Positions 34,684 through 43,960 of a stretch of DNA of 64,000 bases are shown here, one piece after another. A model generated the notes under the pieces. The model ran no database searches. It was not told the origin of the DNA and worked only from the letters and a program-made list of their open reading frames with translations. Position 1 is the first letter of the stretch, and every line of letters begins with the position of its first letter. The stretch is from Pseudomonas viridiflava. Its GTDB lineage: Bacteria > Pseudomonadota > Gammaproteobacteria > Pseudomonadales > Pseudomonadaceae. Made by a program: the position numbers and the translations under genes. The DNA is taken from assembly GCF_900585905.1 (NCBI RefSeq), contig NZ_UTVH01000095.1:708855-772854 (forward strand), in the 5' to 3' direction.

Positions 34684-35367
34684 TCAGCTCGGGCAGCCGG
34701 TAGCACCATCGTTGAGGCCCTGCTTGTAGTTTTCGTACTGCAGCTCGGCTTTGCCGTTGGTCCAGCGCAGCGTGAGGACCAGTACTGAATCAAAATCGTC
34801 GCCCGTCCAGTCGTCCACCAGCTGGATTTTCTTGCCTGACGCCTCTTCGGCCACCTTGTTGATCAGCTCCGGCAGATAGCCGTGGGACCAGGCGGTATAG
34901 ATGGTCGCATCGTGATATTTGTCATCCATCCACTCATCGGCCAGATCGTCGACGTCGTTGGCGCTAAAATCGATATTGACTGGCAAACCGAGCTTGATTG
35001 CGCTGGGCCCCACCGTCATCAGCGGGCGAACATAACTATAGGACTGGTCATCCTTGCCTTCCTCCACATGGCGACTGGGGTTGGCGGCAAAAATGAAGTC
35101 GGCCTTGCCAAACTGGCGCGGCAGCAGATCGGCCAGATCAATGGCGCGGTTGAGCCCCTGACAGTTGAGCTGGCCCAGCCCCATGGAGGGTTTTTCCGCG
35201 TGCCGCATGAACACCAGGGTTTGCGTACCATTCTTGGGTTCGGCATGCACGCCCTGGCCTGCACTGTAAAAGCCCACTGCAGAACTGATCAGGACAGCAG
35301 GCAGCACAATGTATGCGAAGCGCTGCTGAATACGAGTGAGGAAGGGGAATCTGAAATTTTTCATCAT
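34684..35367 (-). CDS. Histidine phosphatase family protein, membrane-anchored or exported
   Basis: The protein is 227 aa. An N-terminal hydrophobic segment (about 18-40) acts as signal or anchor. The phosphatase core follows, with the RHAEKP motif containing the nucleophile H56. Further conserved parts are NCQGLNRAIDLADLLP, FAANPSR and a late WSHGYLPEL that supplies the second His. The substrate is unknown. AAGAAAGAGA precedes the ATG. It lies upstream of lexA2 on the same strand with 72 bp between stop and lexA2 start; the LexA2 operator suggests separate control. Confidence 0.85.
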   Translation of the reverse strand: MMKNFRFPFLTRIQQRFAYIVLPAVLISSAVGFYSAGQGVHAEPKNGTQTLVFMRHAEKPSMGLGQLNCQGLNRAIDLADLLPRQFGKADFIFAANPSRHVEEGKDDQSYSYVRPLMTVGPSAIKLGLPVNIDFSANDVDDLADEWMDDKYHDATIYTAWSHGYLPELINKVAEEASGKKIQLVDDWTGDDFDSVLVLTLRWTNGKAELQYENYKQGLNDGATGCPS

Positions 35368-35958
35368 TCTCTTTCTTGTGCTGGAGTGAAGTGCCTAGCG
35401 AGGTGCGTCGTCGATCAATCCCTCATGGGTTCAGTGACGCCGTGCGATTCCTTTTCAAGCACTTAGAAGCGTGTCCCTGACGCCCCACAGCCTAACGTGC
35501 AAATATGTCGATCTTGTTGAACAGCCACGCTGGCTTTTGATTGAGCCCAAGGCCGCTAGTTGAGGCAGCGAGATCTCCAGACAGACAAGTGCTTCAACTC
35601 GCTGTATTGGCAAACCGATTAACCTGTGGCCGTTAGTTGAGCTGACGGAGTCTACACCCATCAGGCCCGAAATGATTATTAAGCGGCTCTTTAATACGGT
35701 TAAGGAATAAGGCCCGCCGAACGTTCAGGCGACAGACACTATTTTTGCGCCGGGACGATAATTGTGTGTTGATTACACCCTGCTCGGTGCTACGTTTGAT
35801 CCTCGTAAGGGCTGTTCGGAATACATCGCAGGCAAGCACACCGGCCATCGCAGGGATCTTCCGATTCTTGCCCCTGCCACTCGCCCTACTGCCTTCCACA
35901 GCTCCCTTGCCTCCCCATTTGAGCCGCTGGCAGTGCTCGTTTGAACGAGGTGGGCTAT
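35368..35958. other. Intergenic region between the phosphatase and DUF1652 genes
   Basis: This is 591 bp, diverging to both sides. Small frames here have no ribosome site or recognisable product. I see no repeat, terminator with a T-tract or tRNA. It must hold the promoters of both flanking genes; nothing else can be supported. Confidence 0.4.
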
Positions 35959-36216
35959 ATGAACAAGGTCACGTTCCCCAACGCTTGCCAACTGATGCGC
36001 TGGTACTTCCATCCCGTGGGCTTCGAAGCCACCATGGACGCACCCGGCAGTATGGTGGCTCGACTGTTTGATCGCGCCAGCGGCGAGACGATCATTGCGA
36101 TTGCGGGGCTGCCCTGCGCCACGGTCATGAATGCCAGCGAAGTGGAGCTGATTATCGAGGCCATCGAGACCGAACTTGAATGCTTCACTGCGCTGCATGT
36201 TCCCAGCCTGTTCTGA
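35959..36216 (+). CDS. DUF1652 family protein
   Basis: The protein is 85 aa. The domain covers the whole protein: MNKVTFPNACQLMRWYFHPVGFEATMDAPGSMVARLFDR...IIAIAGLPCATVMNASEVELIIEAIETEL. The family is confined largely to Pseudomonas and has no known function. GAGGTGGG lies upstream of the ATG at 35959, which is preferred to the frame start at 35941. It converges on the UvrD-like helicase gene with 15 bp between stops. Confidence 0.85.
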   Translation: MNKVTFPNACQLMRWYFHPVGFEATMDAPGSMVARLFDRASGETIIAIAGLPCATVMNASEVELIIEAIETELECFTALHVPSLF

Positions 36217-36231
36217 ACCCTCTGGCCTGCC

Positions 36232-38703
36232 TCACGACTGTCCGCGTCGGTCATCGAAAAACGCTTTTGCAGCATCGATATGCTCAGACGCCCGCGTAAC
36301 AGACACACCCTCCCTGCCACTGCCATCAATGTACCAATAGCAATGCCGCACTGCCCGGGTGATCGCAACATAGGCCAGGCGCAGCGCTTCGTCCCGTTGC
36401 GCATTGTCGAATGCCTCGGCATCGCCCGTTTCTGCCAGCCCGGCCAGGCGATAGAGCTGATTCTTGTAGGGCGAGCGGGTGCTGTGCTGGCAATCGCCGA
36501 GGAGGAACACGGCGTCAGCCTGCAGCCCCTTAGCGCTGTGATAGGTCAGCTGCTTGATGCGCCGGGCGGCCGCCGGCAAGACCCGGTCAGCCTCGATCAG
36601 CGCCTGCAATCCAGGGCTGAATCCTGATTTTTCGCTGCTCTTGCGATACAGCAGCAGGAGTGTGTCGCCCGCGGCGTAGTGCTCGGCAACCTGTTTCTCA
36701 AGCTGCTCTTCGTCGCGCGACGAAATTACCACCGGGAACAGCGCCTGAGACCCACCGCTGGCACGGGCTTTCTTGCCGGCAATGGCAGGCGCCGTACGCA
36801 CGATATGCTCGGCGGCATCGATGATGTGCTGATGGCTGCGGTAGTTATCCGTGAGCATCACCCGCGTGGTGGCAGGCGATGAAAACTGTTTGGCGAACTC
36901 CATGAAATACTTCGGCGAACTGCCCCGCCAGCCGTAGATCGACTGCCAGTCGTCGCCCACGCACAGCAGCGACGAATGACGCGCAGCCCGGCCGACATGC
37001 AGGTCTGGCCCGCGACGGCGAATCTCGTTGAGGCTTGCCCGTATCCACGACACGATCTGTGGCGAAACGTCCTGGAACTCATCGATCATCACATGGGACA
37101 GTGACCGCAACTGCTCATCGCCCACCAGTTTGAGGTTTTCCGGGGAGTTTTCACCGAACAGCGCAAACATGCGGTTGTAGGTCATGACCGGCGGCGTCAT
37201 GGCCAACAGCTGTTTTTCGAAGGCCTTCCAGAACAGGCTCAAGGCCTCGAAAAAAAACCGATCCGGATCGGTGTTGGCAAAACTCATTTCGCTGATGGCA
37301 GCTGGCACGTCCAGGCCCAGGTTTTCGATGAAACCGGCGGCCGCGACAAAACTGTCCAGCAGCGGCGCCGCGCCAAGCTCACCCTTGACCCGATAGTCGA
37401 AGCCCGGCCCGGCTGCCGCAGCCCCGGCCAGCGACTCCAATACCCTGCCACCGGCCTCATAACTGTCGAGCCAGATCACCGGCTTGCGGCAGAACGCCTG
37501 AAACAGCGTGCGCTTGATCACCCACTCGGCCCACACCGGCAGTTTGGCGTCAGGGCGCTTTAACTGCTGGTCTTCCTGGGGATCGAAACCCAGCACCACC
37601 CAGGCGTCCAGCTCGGCAATGTAACCGTGCAGGTGAAAGCCGCAGCCGTTGATCTCAACAGTCTGGCGCATCGGCTCGACGCCTTTGATCGGCCATGCGC
37701 CAGCGCGCCTCCACAGGCCTTCTATCAGATCGCACAACGCCTCGTCGCGCTTGGCTGACAGCTCAGTGACCGTCACACGTTTCTGCACATCCGGATGATC
37801 ACGCTCAAGCTCCTTGAGCTGCAGCGCCTGACGATAGAGGGGCGCGATGACCTCGCGAAAACGCTGGTTACTGGCGTACAGGTCGCGATAGCACAGGTTC
37901 AGTTGCTGACGCTGGACATCGTTGATACGCAGCTCGAAGGGGTTGCTGTCTGCGCCCTCCTCCAGGCCCGCTGCCGATTGATTGCCAAGGTTTTCAAACG
38001 CTGTCAGTTGCTCCAGGCCCGGCAGGCTGCGCACCAGCGGAAGAATCCGCGAATGAAAGGTGCGCACCAGGTCCCGCGCCTGTTTCTGGCTCAACTCGTG
38101 ACCCCAGCAGGCGAACACCTCGATCAGCCTAGCGATGAAATCCTTGCGGGATTCGCGTGTGAAAGTCACCACCGTCATGCTGTCGAGCTCGAAGCCCAGA
38201 TAATGAGTCAGCAACAGAATGCGCAACACCAGCGACGTGGACTTGCCCGCTCCAGCGCCAGCCACCACACAGGTCGATGGCGTATCGCTGAAAATCATCT
38301 TCCACTGCGCAACGCTGGGCTGGCCCTGCGCGGGTAACTTGAGGGCGACGTCAGCCTTGAGACGCTTTTTCAATTCGGCGGTAATGGCCAGGCGCCAGTC
38401 GTCGAACAGATGGTCATCGACCTTCGGCCCCCGATGCTCCAGGGGGCGGTTGTCGCGAATCACCAAAACCTGCCGGCCTTCTTCGATGCCATCCAGATGC
38501 CCGTTCACATAACCTTCATCAACGCCGTGCTGATGACCGTTGAGGTAGCCATCTGCGTGACCTTGCTGCCATGACGGCGGATGCTGGGCGCGCAGGCGGT
38601 TTAGGCCACGGCCCAGCATGGCGGCAAGCAGGCGACGCAGAAACGGCAACTGATAGGGGGCAGAGAGATCGGGGTCGCATTCAACAGGCAGGTTGTCTGG
38701 CAC
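36232..38703 (-). CDS. UvrD/Rep-family DNA helicase with an N-terminal glycine-repeat segment
   Basis: The protein is 823 aa and a superfamily 1A helicase. Motif I is VVAGAGAGKSTS (about 148-159), Ia TVVTFTRESRKDF, II MIDEFQDVS, III GDDWQSIYGWRGS, IV DNYRS and VI AYVAITRAVRHCYW. The N-terminal 140 residues are extra: a basic amphipathic segment, then glycines at 48, 52, 56, 60, 64, 68, 72 and 76, spaced exactly four apart (GHAD, GYLN, GHQH, GVDE, ...). The nearest match in overall form is a helicase IV/UvrD-like protein. It starts divergently from pirin (38970). Confidence 0.9.
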   Translation of the reverse strand: MPDNLPVECDPDLSAPYQLPFLRRLLAAMLGRGLNRLRAQHPPSWQQGHADGYLNGHQHGVDEGYVNGHLDGIEEGRQVLVIRDNRPLEHRGPKVDDHLFDDWRLAITAELKKRLKADVALKLPAQGQPSVAQWKMIFSDTPSTCVVAGAGAGKSTSLVLRILLLTHYLGFELDSMTVVTFTRESRKDFIARLIEVFACWGHELSQKQARDLVRTFHSRILPLVRSLPGLEQLTAFENLGNQSAAGLEEGADSNPFELRINDVQRQQLNLCYRDLYASNQRFREVIAPLYRQALQLKELERDHPDVQKRVTVTELSAKRDEALCDLIEGLWRRAGAWPIKGVEPMRQTVEINGCGFHLHGYIAELDAWVVLGFDPQEDQQLKRPDAKLPVWAEWVIKRTLFQAFCRKPVIWLDSYEAGGRVLESLAGAAAAGPGFDYRVKGELGAAPLLDSFVAAAGFIENLGLDVPAAISEMSFANTDPDRFFFEALSLFWKAFEKQLLAMTPPVMTYNRMFALFGENSPENLKLVGDEQLRSLSHVMIDEFQDVSPQIVSWIRASLNEIRRRGPDLHVGRAARHSSLLCVGDDWQSIYGWRGSSPKYFMEFAKQFSSPATTRVMLTDNYRSHQHIIDAAEHIVRTAPAIAGKKARASGGSQALFPVVISSRDEEQLEKQVAEHYAAGDTLLLLYRKSSEKSGFSPGLQALIEADRVLPAAARRIKQLTYHSAKGLQADAVFLLGDCQHSTRSPYKNQLYRLAGLAETGDAEAFDNAQRDEALRLAYVAITRAVRHCYWYIDGSGREGVSVTRASEHIDAAKAFFDDRRGQS

Positions 38704-38828
38704 GCAGGCTCCAACAGGTCATGACGGGAGAAGCGCATGGTCGCCTGATTCTCTGACAACCTCCAGCAAATGCTTATATGTCAGTTAATTAGCCGATCAA
38801 CTGCAGGCTGAATGGAGAATAGGTCATG

Positions 38829-38846
38829 CATTAACATCGATTAATG
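38829..38846. promoter_or_regulatory. Inverted repeat upstream of pirin
   Basis: CATTAA and TTAATG (38829-38834 and 38841-38846) flank a 6-bp centre in the 266-bp region between the helicase and pirin genes. It could be an operator or part of a promoter. No regulator gene is adjacent, so this is only a candidate. Confidence 0.22.
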
Positions 38847-38969
38847 TGATCGTTAAAAGCAGAAATACCCGCTTTTTTTCGATAATGCTTTGATCGATCA
38901 TAGCTCCATCAACCCCACATCACGTCGGCAGGCCGGGCCTATGTCCGGTCACGCTCAGGAGGCAATACC

Positions 38970-39665
38970 ATGTTGCAACTACGACCTTTCAACACGCTGG
39001 GCGGCGCCAACCACGGCTGGCTCGATGCTCATCACCATTTCTCCTTTGCCGAATACTACGATCCGGCGCGGATGAGCTGGGGCCAACTGCGCGTCTGGAA
39101 TGACGACATCATCCAGGCAGGCACGGGTTTCCCGAAGCACCCGCACCGCGACATGGAAATCATCACCTATGTGCGTGAAGGCGCCATCAGCCACGAGGAC
39201 AGCCTGGGCAATAAAGGCCGTACCGAAGCCGGCGATGTCCAGGTCATGAGTGCTGGCACTGGCGTGGCCCACAGTGAATACAACGCGGAATCCACGGCCA
39301 CCAAGATCTTCCAGATCTGGATCATGCCCAATGAGACCGGCGCAGCACCTTCATGGGGCGCCAAACCGTTCCCCAAAGGCGAGCGTGAAGGTTTTGTCAC
39401 CCTGGCCAGCGGCAAGTCCGGTGACGATGTCAGCCTGCGCATCCGCGCCGATGCGCGTCTGGTCGCGGCCAATCTGAAGGCCGGTGAAAGCGCCGAGTAC
39501 CTGATGGATGCCGGTCGTCGTGCGTATCTGGTACCTGCTACCGGGAGCATTGAGGTCAATGGCCTGCAGGCCAACGCTCGGGACGGCGTGGCGGTAGAGG
39601 GCGAGCAGATTCTGCGCGTCACTGCGTTGCAGGACAGCGAAATCGTGCTGGTCGATGTCGCTTGA
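38970..39665 (+). CDS. Pirin-family protein (YhhW-like quercetinase family)
   Basis: The protein is 231 aa with two cupin domains. Metal ligands fall at H57, H59, H101 and E103 (KHPHRDMEI and GTGVAHSEYN), the same positions known for E. coli YhhW, which has quercetin 2,3-dioxygenase activity. The true substrate in Pseudomonas is unknown. CAGGAGG precedes the ATG. A strong terminator follows 23 bp after the stop. Confidence 0.92.
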   Translation: MLQLRPFNTLGGANHGWLDAHHHFSFAEYYDPARMSWGQLRVWNDDIIQAGTGFPKHPHRDMEIITYVREGAISHEDSLGNKGRTEAGDVQVMSAGTGVAHSEYNAESTATKIFQIWIMPNETGAAPSWGAKPFPKGEREGFVTLASGKSGDDVSLRIRADARLVAANLKAGESAEYLMDAGRRAYLVPATGSIEVNGLQANARDGVAVEGEQILRVTALQDSEIVLVDVA

Positions 39666-39687
39666 TTGCTGACAACTGCCCATCAAA

Positions 39688-39721
39688 AAGCCCGGACTCT
39701 CGCAAGTCCGGGCTTTTTTTT
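39688..39721. terminator. Bidirectional terminator between pirin and pgm
   Basis: An 11-bp perfect stem AAGCCCGGACT/AGTCCGGGCTT (39688-39698 with 39705-39715), a 6-nt loop, and a T-tract 39714-39721 on the plus strand with an A-run on the other side. It lies between the convergent pirin and pgm genes and can serve both. Confidence 0.9.
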
Positions 39722-39748
39722 CAGCGGTCCAAGCCTGGCGCCTGGCTG

Positions 39749-41389
39749 TCAGGCAATAGCAGCATCCACCAGCACCTGGGCTTCAGCCACCAGACGCTTG
39801 AGGTGATCTTCACCGAGGAAGCTTTCGGCGTAGATCTTGTAGATGTCTTCAGTGCCTGATGGGCGCGCGGCAAACCAGCCATTCTCGGTCATGACCTTGA
39901 GCCCACCTATCGCCTGGTTATTGCCCGGCGCATGGCTGAGCACGTGCTGAATCGACTCGCCCGCCAGTTCAGTAGACTTGACCTGCTCTGGCGACAGCTT
40001 GCTCAGCGCAGCCTTCTGCTCAGGGCTGGCCTTGGCTTCAACCCGGGTGGAAAATGGCTCGCCCAGCTCGTCGGTCAACGCGCGGTAGATCTCGCTCGGA
40101 TCACGGCCTTTGCGGGCAGTGATTTCGGCGGCCAGCAAGGCCGGGATCAAGCCGTCCTTGTCGGTGGTCCAAACGCTGCCATCCTTGCGCAAGAACGACG
40201 CGCCCGCGCTTTCTTCGCCCCCAAAACCCAACGAGCCGTCGAACAGGCCATCGGCGAAAAACTTGAAGCCGACCGGCACTTCATACAGGCGGCGTCCCAG
40301 ACGAGTTGCCACCCGATCAATGATTGCGCTGCTGACCACGGTCTTGCCCACGGCCGCATCGGCGCGCCAGTCAGGACGGTTCTGGAACAGATAATCAATC
40401 GACACTGCGAGGTAATTGTTCGGTGCCAGCAGGCCGCCGGTGGGGGTCACGATGCCGTGGCGGTCGTGATCCGGGTCGCAGGCGAATGCCACCTGATAGC
40501 GGTCCTTGAGACCGATCAGGCCCTGCATGGCGAAGTTGGAAGACGGGTCCATGCGGATACGACCGTCCCAGTCCACGGACATGAAGCGAAACGTTGGATC
40601 GACGAACTTGTTGACCACATCCAGGTTCAAGCCGTAGTGCTCGCCGATGGCTGACCAGTAATTCACCCCGGCGCCGCCCAGTGGGTCGACACCCAGGCGC
40701 AGACCGGCGTTACGGATGGCGTCCATGTCGATGACGCTGTTGAGGTCGGCAACGTAGGTGTTGAGGTAGTCGTGGCGATGGGTGGTGTCGGCGCGCAACG
40801 CCTTTTCGTGGCTGATCCGGTTGACGCCGCGAAGCTGTTCGGCGAGCAGCTCGTTGGCCTTGGCTTCGATCCACTTGGTGATGTGGCTGTCCGCCGGGCC
40901 GCCATTGGGCGGGTTGTACTTGAAACCGCCGCTCTCGGGCGGGTTGTGCGAAGGCGTGATCACGATGCCGTCGGCCAGGCCCGTGGTGCGCCCACGGTTG
41001 TAGCAGATGATGGCATGGGAAACGGCAGGCGTGGGGGTGAACTCGTCGTTCTGCGAGATCATTACCTGCACGCCATTGGCGGCCAGGACTTCCAGCGCGC
41101 TGGCCGCAGCGGGCGTTGACAGCGCGTGGGTGTCAGCGCCGAGGAACAACGGGCCGTCGATGCCGTTGGCCTGGCGATACAGACAGATCGCCTGGCTGAT
41201 CGCCAGAACGTGCCATTCGTTGAAGCTCAGGTCGAACGAGCTGCCGCGATGACCGGACGTGCCAAAGGCCACGCGCTGGGTCGAAACAGATGCGTCAGGC
41301 TGGCCGGTGTAATAGGCGGTTACCAGTCGCGGCACATCAACCAGCAATTGCGCCGGTGCCAGTTTGCCGGCGAAGGGACTGAGACTCAT
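39749..41389 (-). CDS. pgm: Phosphoglucomutase (alpha-D-glucose phosphate-specific)
   Basis: The protein is 546 aa. It interconverts glucose 1-phosphate and glucose 6-phosphate for glycogen, trehalose and exopolysaccharide metabolism. The phosphoserine loop is ITPSHNPPESGG (S147), the metal loop is CDPDHDRHG, and the sugar-binding loop is GEESAGAS. The N-terminal AFGTSGHRG motif and the late RPSGTEDIYKIYAESF phosphate-binding motif are both present. TGGAGG precedes the ATG. It appears monocistronic. Confidence 0.96.
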   Translation of the reverse strand: MSLSPFAGKLAPAQLLVDVPRLVTAYYTGQPDASVSTQRVAFGTSGHRGSSFDLSFNEWHVLAISQAICLYRQANGIDGPLFLGADTHALSTPAAASALEVLAANGVQVMISQNDEFTPTPAVSHAIICYNRGRTTGLADGIVITPSHNPPESGGFKYNPPNGGPADSHITKWIEAKANELLAEQLRGVNRISHEKALRADTTHRHDYLNTYVADLNSVIDMDAIRNAGLRLGVDPLGGAGVNYWSAIGEHYGLNLDVVNKFVDPTFRFMSVDWDGRIRMDPSSNFAMQGLIGLKDRYQVAFACDPDHDRHGIVTPTGGLLAPNNYLAVSIDYLFQNRPDWRADAAVGKTVVSSAIIDRVATRLGRRLYEVPVGFKFFADGLFDGSLGFGGEESAGASFLRKDGSVWTTDKDGLIPALLAAEITARKGRDPSEIYRALTDELGEPFSTRVEAKASPEQKAALSKLSPEQVKSTELAGESIQHVLSHAPGNNQAIGGLKVMTENGWFAARPSGTEDIYKIYAESFLGEDHLKRLVAEAQVLVDAAIA

Positions 41390-41535
41390 ACAACCTCCAG
41401 GTCATGAAAAACGGGGAACTGCCAAGCGTCGAGCGGCCTGTCGAAGCCATAAACAGCAGACGGCAGCGAGACGCAGCAGTTTACGGGCTGTTGGACCGCA
41501 TCGCTCGGCTATCGATCCGCAAACGCTTGATCAAC

Positions 41536-43866
41536 TCAAAGCTGCCACCAGCGCGGCAACAACTGTTGCACCCTGGGTTCGGCAAAGCGGTCGTCGATCA
41601 GCACCACCACGCCCTGATCCTGCTGGCTGCGAATCACTCGCCCGGCGGCCTGGACGACCTTCTGCACACCGGGGTACAGGTAGGTGTAATCGTAGCCTGC
41701 GCCGAACAGGGCAGCCATGCGTTGCTTGAGCTGTTCATTGACCGGGTTGAGCTGCGCCAGCCCCAGGGTGGCGATAAATGCGCCGATCAGACGCGCGCCC
41801 GGCAGATCGATGCCTTCACCGAACGCGCCGCCGAGTACTGCAAAACCGATGCCCTGGCTGTGCAGCGTGAAGCGATCGAGAAAACCCTGCCGCTCGCTTT
41901 CGCTCATTCCCCTGGCCTGTTGCCACAACGGCACCTGCGGATGGGTGCGTTGCAGCAGCTCGGCCACTTGCTGCTGGTAATCGAAGCTGCTGAAAAACGC
42001 CAGGTAATTACCGGGACGACTCTGGAATTGTTCAGCGAGCAACTCGACGATGGGTGCCAGGGAGGCTTGACGGTGGATGAAGCGGGTGGAAATCCGGCTG
42101 ATGATGCGCACGTCCAGCTGATCGTGGCTGAATGGCGACTCGACATCGATCCACACGGTATCGGCGGGCAGACCCAGCAGATCGGCGTAATAGTGCCGAG
42201 GGCTCAGGGTGGCCGAAAACAATACCGCGCTGAGCGCTGCGCTCAGCCTTGGACGAATGAACGGCGCCGGCACCACGTTACGCAGGCACAGCCTGGAAAA
42301 GCTGCGTTTGCTGCTCACGTCGCGCTTGCTGATATCAAAGACAAAATGCTCATCGAACAGCTCGGCAATGCGCACAAAGGCAATGGCATCGAAGTAGAAA
42401 CCCTGCAGCGTACTGTCCATGGCCTGGGGATGTTCGTTGAAATAATCGCCCATGGCCGCCACGCACTGATTCAGGCTCTGCACCAATTTGCCAGGGGCGC
42501 CAGGGTAAGCCTGATAAGACGCGATCTGTTCCTTGTGCAGCGCATTCCAGTCGCGATTGAGCTTTTGCAGCGGTTTTTTCAAAGCCTCCGGCGCCGTCTG
42601 GCGCAGGGTGTGCAGGCCCTGCTGATCGAGGCTGGCGCTGTACATGCCGCGGGCGCGCTCGACCAGGTTGTGGGCCTCGTCCACCAGCACCGCCACGCGC
42701 CACTGGTGGAACTGGCTAAGGCCGAAGAGCAAAGCGCTGAGGTCGAAATAGTGGTTGTAATCGCCAATCACCACATCCGACCAGCGCGCCATTTCCTGGC
42801 CCAGGTAATACGGGCAGACCTGCTCCTGCAGGGCAATCGTGCGCAAACCCTCTTTGTCCAGCCAGGGCGACCGCAACGCTGCACTGCGCGCGGCAGGCAG
42901 ACGATCATAAAAGCCCTTGGCCAGCGGGCAGGATTCACCATTGCAGGCCTTGTCCGGAAACTCGCAGGCCTTGTCCCTGGCCACCAGTTCCAGCACCCGC
43001 AGCTTCAACTGCGGCGCGCTGTCGCGAATCACACTCAGCGCATTCAAGGCCAACTGGCGACCCGGGGTCTTGGCGGTGAGGAAGAAAATCTTGTCAAGCT
43101 GACGACCCGGCGTCGCCTTGAGCATCGGAAACAGCGTGCCGATGGTCTTGCCGATCCCGGTCGGCGCCTGGGCCATAAGGCAGCGGCCGGTGCTGACGGC
43201 CTTGTACACCGATTCGGCCAGATGACGCTGGCCGGTCCTGAAACCCTGATGCGGGAATGCCAGCTGATCGAGCTCACGGTTGCGCGCCTGACAATGGGCC
43301 AGCTCCTGCTCGGCCCAGCGCAGGAACAGCGCACAGTGGTGCTGGAAAAATGTTTCCAGCTCGGCGGCTGTGCAGCATTGGCGAATCACGCTTTCCTGTT
43401 CACTGACGATGTTGAAATACACCAGCGCCAGGTTCACGTCCGGCAATTGACGCTGCTGACAGAGCAGCCAGCCGTAGATCTTCACCTGCGCCCAGTGCAA
43501 CTGACGATGGTTCTCCGGCATGCTCGCCAGCTCGCCCCGGTAGGTCTTGATCTCCTCCAGTTGATTGCGCTCGGGATCATAGCCATCGGCGCGGCCGCGG
43601 ATCTTCAGCGGCCCGTACTCGCCATTCAATGCCACTTCCGCCTGATAGCCGGGGCCACGACGCGTTACCACGCTGCGATGCCCGGCAATGCCTTCCTGCG
43701 CGGTGGGCGATGGCGTGAAACGCAGATCAAGGTCACCCGCCTTGGCGGTAAATTCGCACAAGGCACGCACCGCGACGAGATAACGTGATGCGTCGTCCCG
43801 GTCGGGTGCCAAAGTGGGCTGTGTATCTGAGGTTGCGGGGGGGAGATGAACGTTCACACACTGCAT
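41536..43866 (-). CDS. XPD/DinG-like DNA helicase with N-terminal PD-(D/E)XK nuclease domain
   Basis: The protein is 776 aa. The N-terminal 130 residues look like a restriction-endonuclease-like fold, with GRADGYDPERNQLEEIKTYRG giving D94 and E105-I-K107. A superfamily 2 helicase follows: Walker A APTGIGKT (about 234-241), DEAH in LVDEAHNLVER, and motif VI VVQAAGRVIRSQQDQGVV. Four Cys between motifs (CEFPDKACNGESC...CPYYL) fit the [4Fe-4S] site of XPD/DinG. It is probably a DNA-repair enzyme; the exact role is not known. The ATG at 43866 has a weak ribosome site and a GTG three codons on is possible. Confidence 0.88.
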   Translation of the reverse strand: MQCVNVHLPPATSDTQPTLAPDRDDASRYLVAVRALCEFTAKAGDLDLRFTPSPTAQEGIAGHRSVVTRRGPGYQAEVALNGEYGPLKIRGRADGYDPERNQLEEIKTYRGELASMPENHRQLHWAQVKIYGWLLCQQRQLPDVNLALVYFNIVSEQESVIRQCCTAAELETFFQHHCALFLRWAEQELAHCQARNRELDQLAFPHQGFRTGQRHLAESVYKAVSTGRCLMAQAPTGIGKTIGTLFPMLKATPGRQLDKIFFLTAKTPGRQLALNALSVIRDSAPQLKLRVLELVARDKACEFPDKACNGESCPLAKGFYDRLPAARSAALRSPWLDKEGLRTIALQEQVCPYYLGQEMARWSDVVIGDYNHYFDLSALLFGLSQFHQWRVAVLVDEAHNLVERARGMYSASLDQQGLHTLRQTAPEALKKPLQKLNRDWNALHKEQIASYQAYPGAPGKLVQSLNQCVAAMGDYFNEHPQAMDSTLQGFYFDAIAFVRIAELFDEHFVFDISKRDVSSKRSFSRLCLRNVVPAPFIRPRLSAALSAVLFSATLSPRHYYADLLGLPADTVWIDVESPFSHDQLDVRIISRISTRFIHRQASLAPIVELLAEQFQSRPGNYLAFFSSFDYQQQVAELLQRTHPQVPLWQQARGMSESERQGFLDRFTLHSQGIGFAVLGGAFGEGIDLPGARLIGAFIATLGLAQLNPVNEQLKQRMAALFGAGYDYTYLYPGVQKVVQAAGRVIRSQQDQGVVVLIDDRFAEPRVQQLLPRWWQL

Positions 43867-43960
43867 TGCCGATACTGGATGGGCATACAGATAACAGCCC
43901 GGGCGTTGTCTGGCAAATTAAATGGATCGACGGCCCGGAACAAACCGCGCGCAATCGCCT

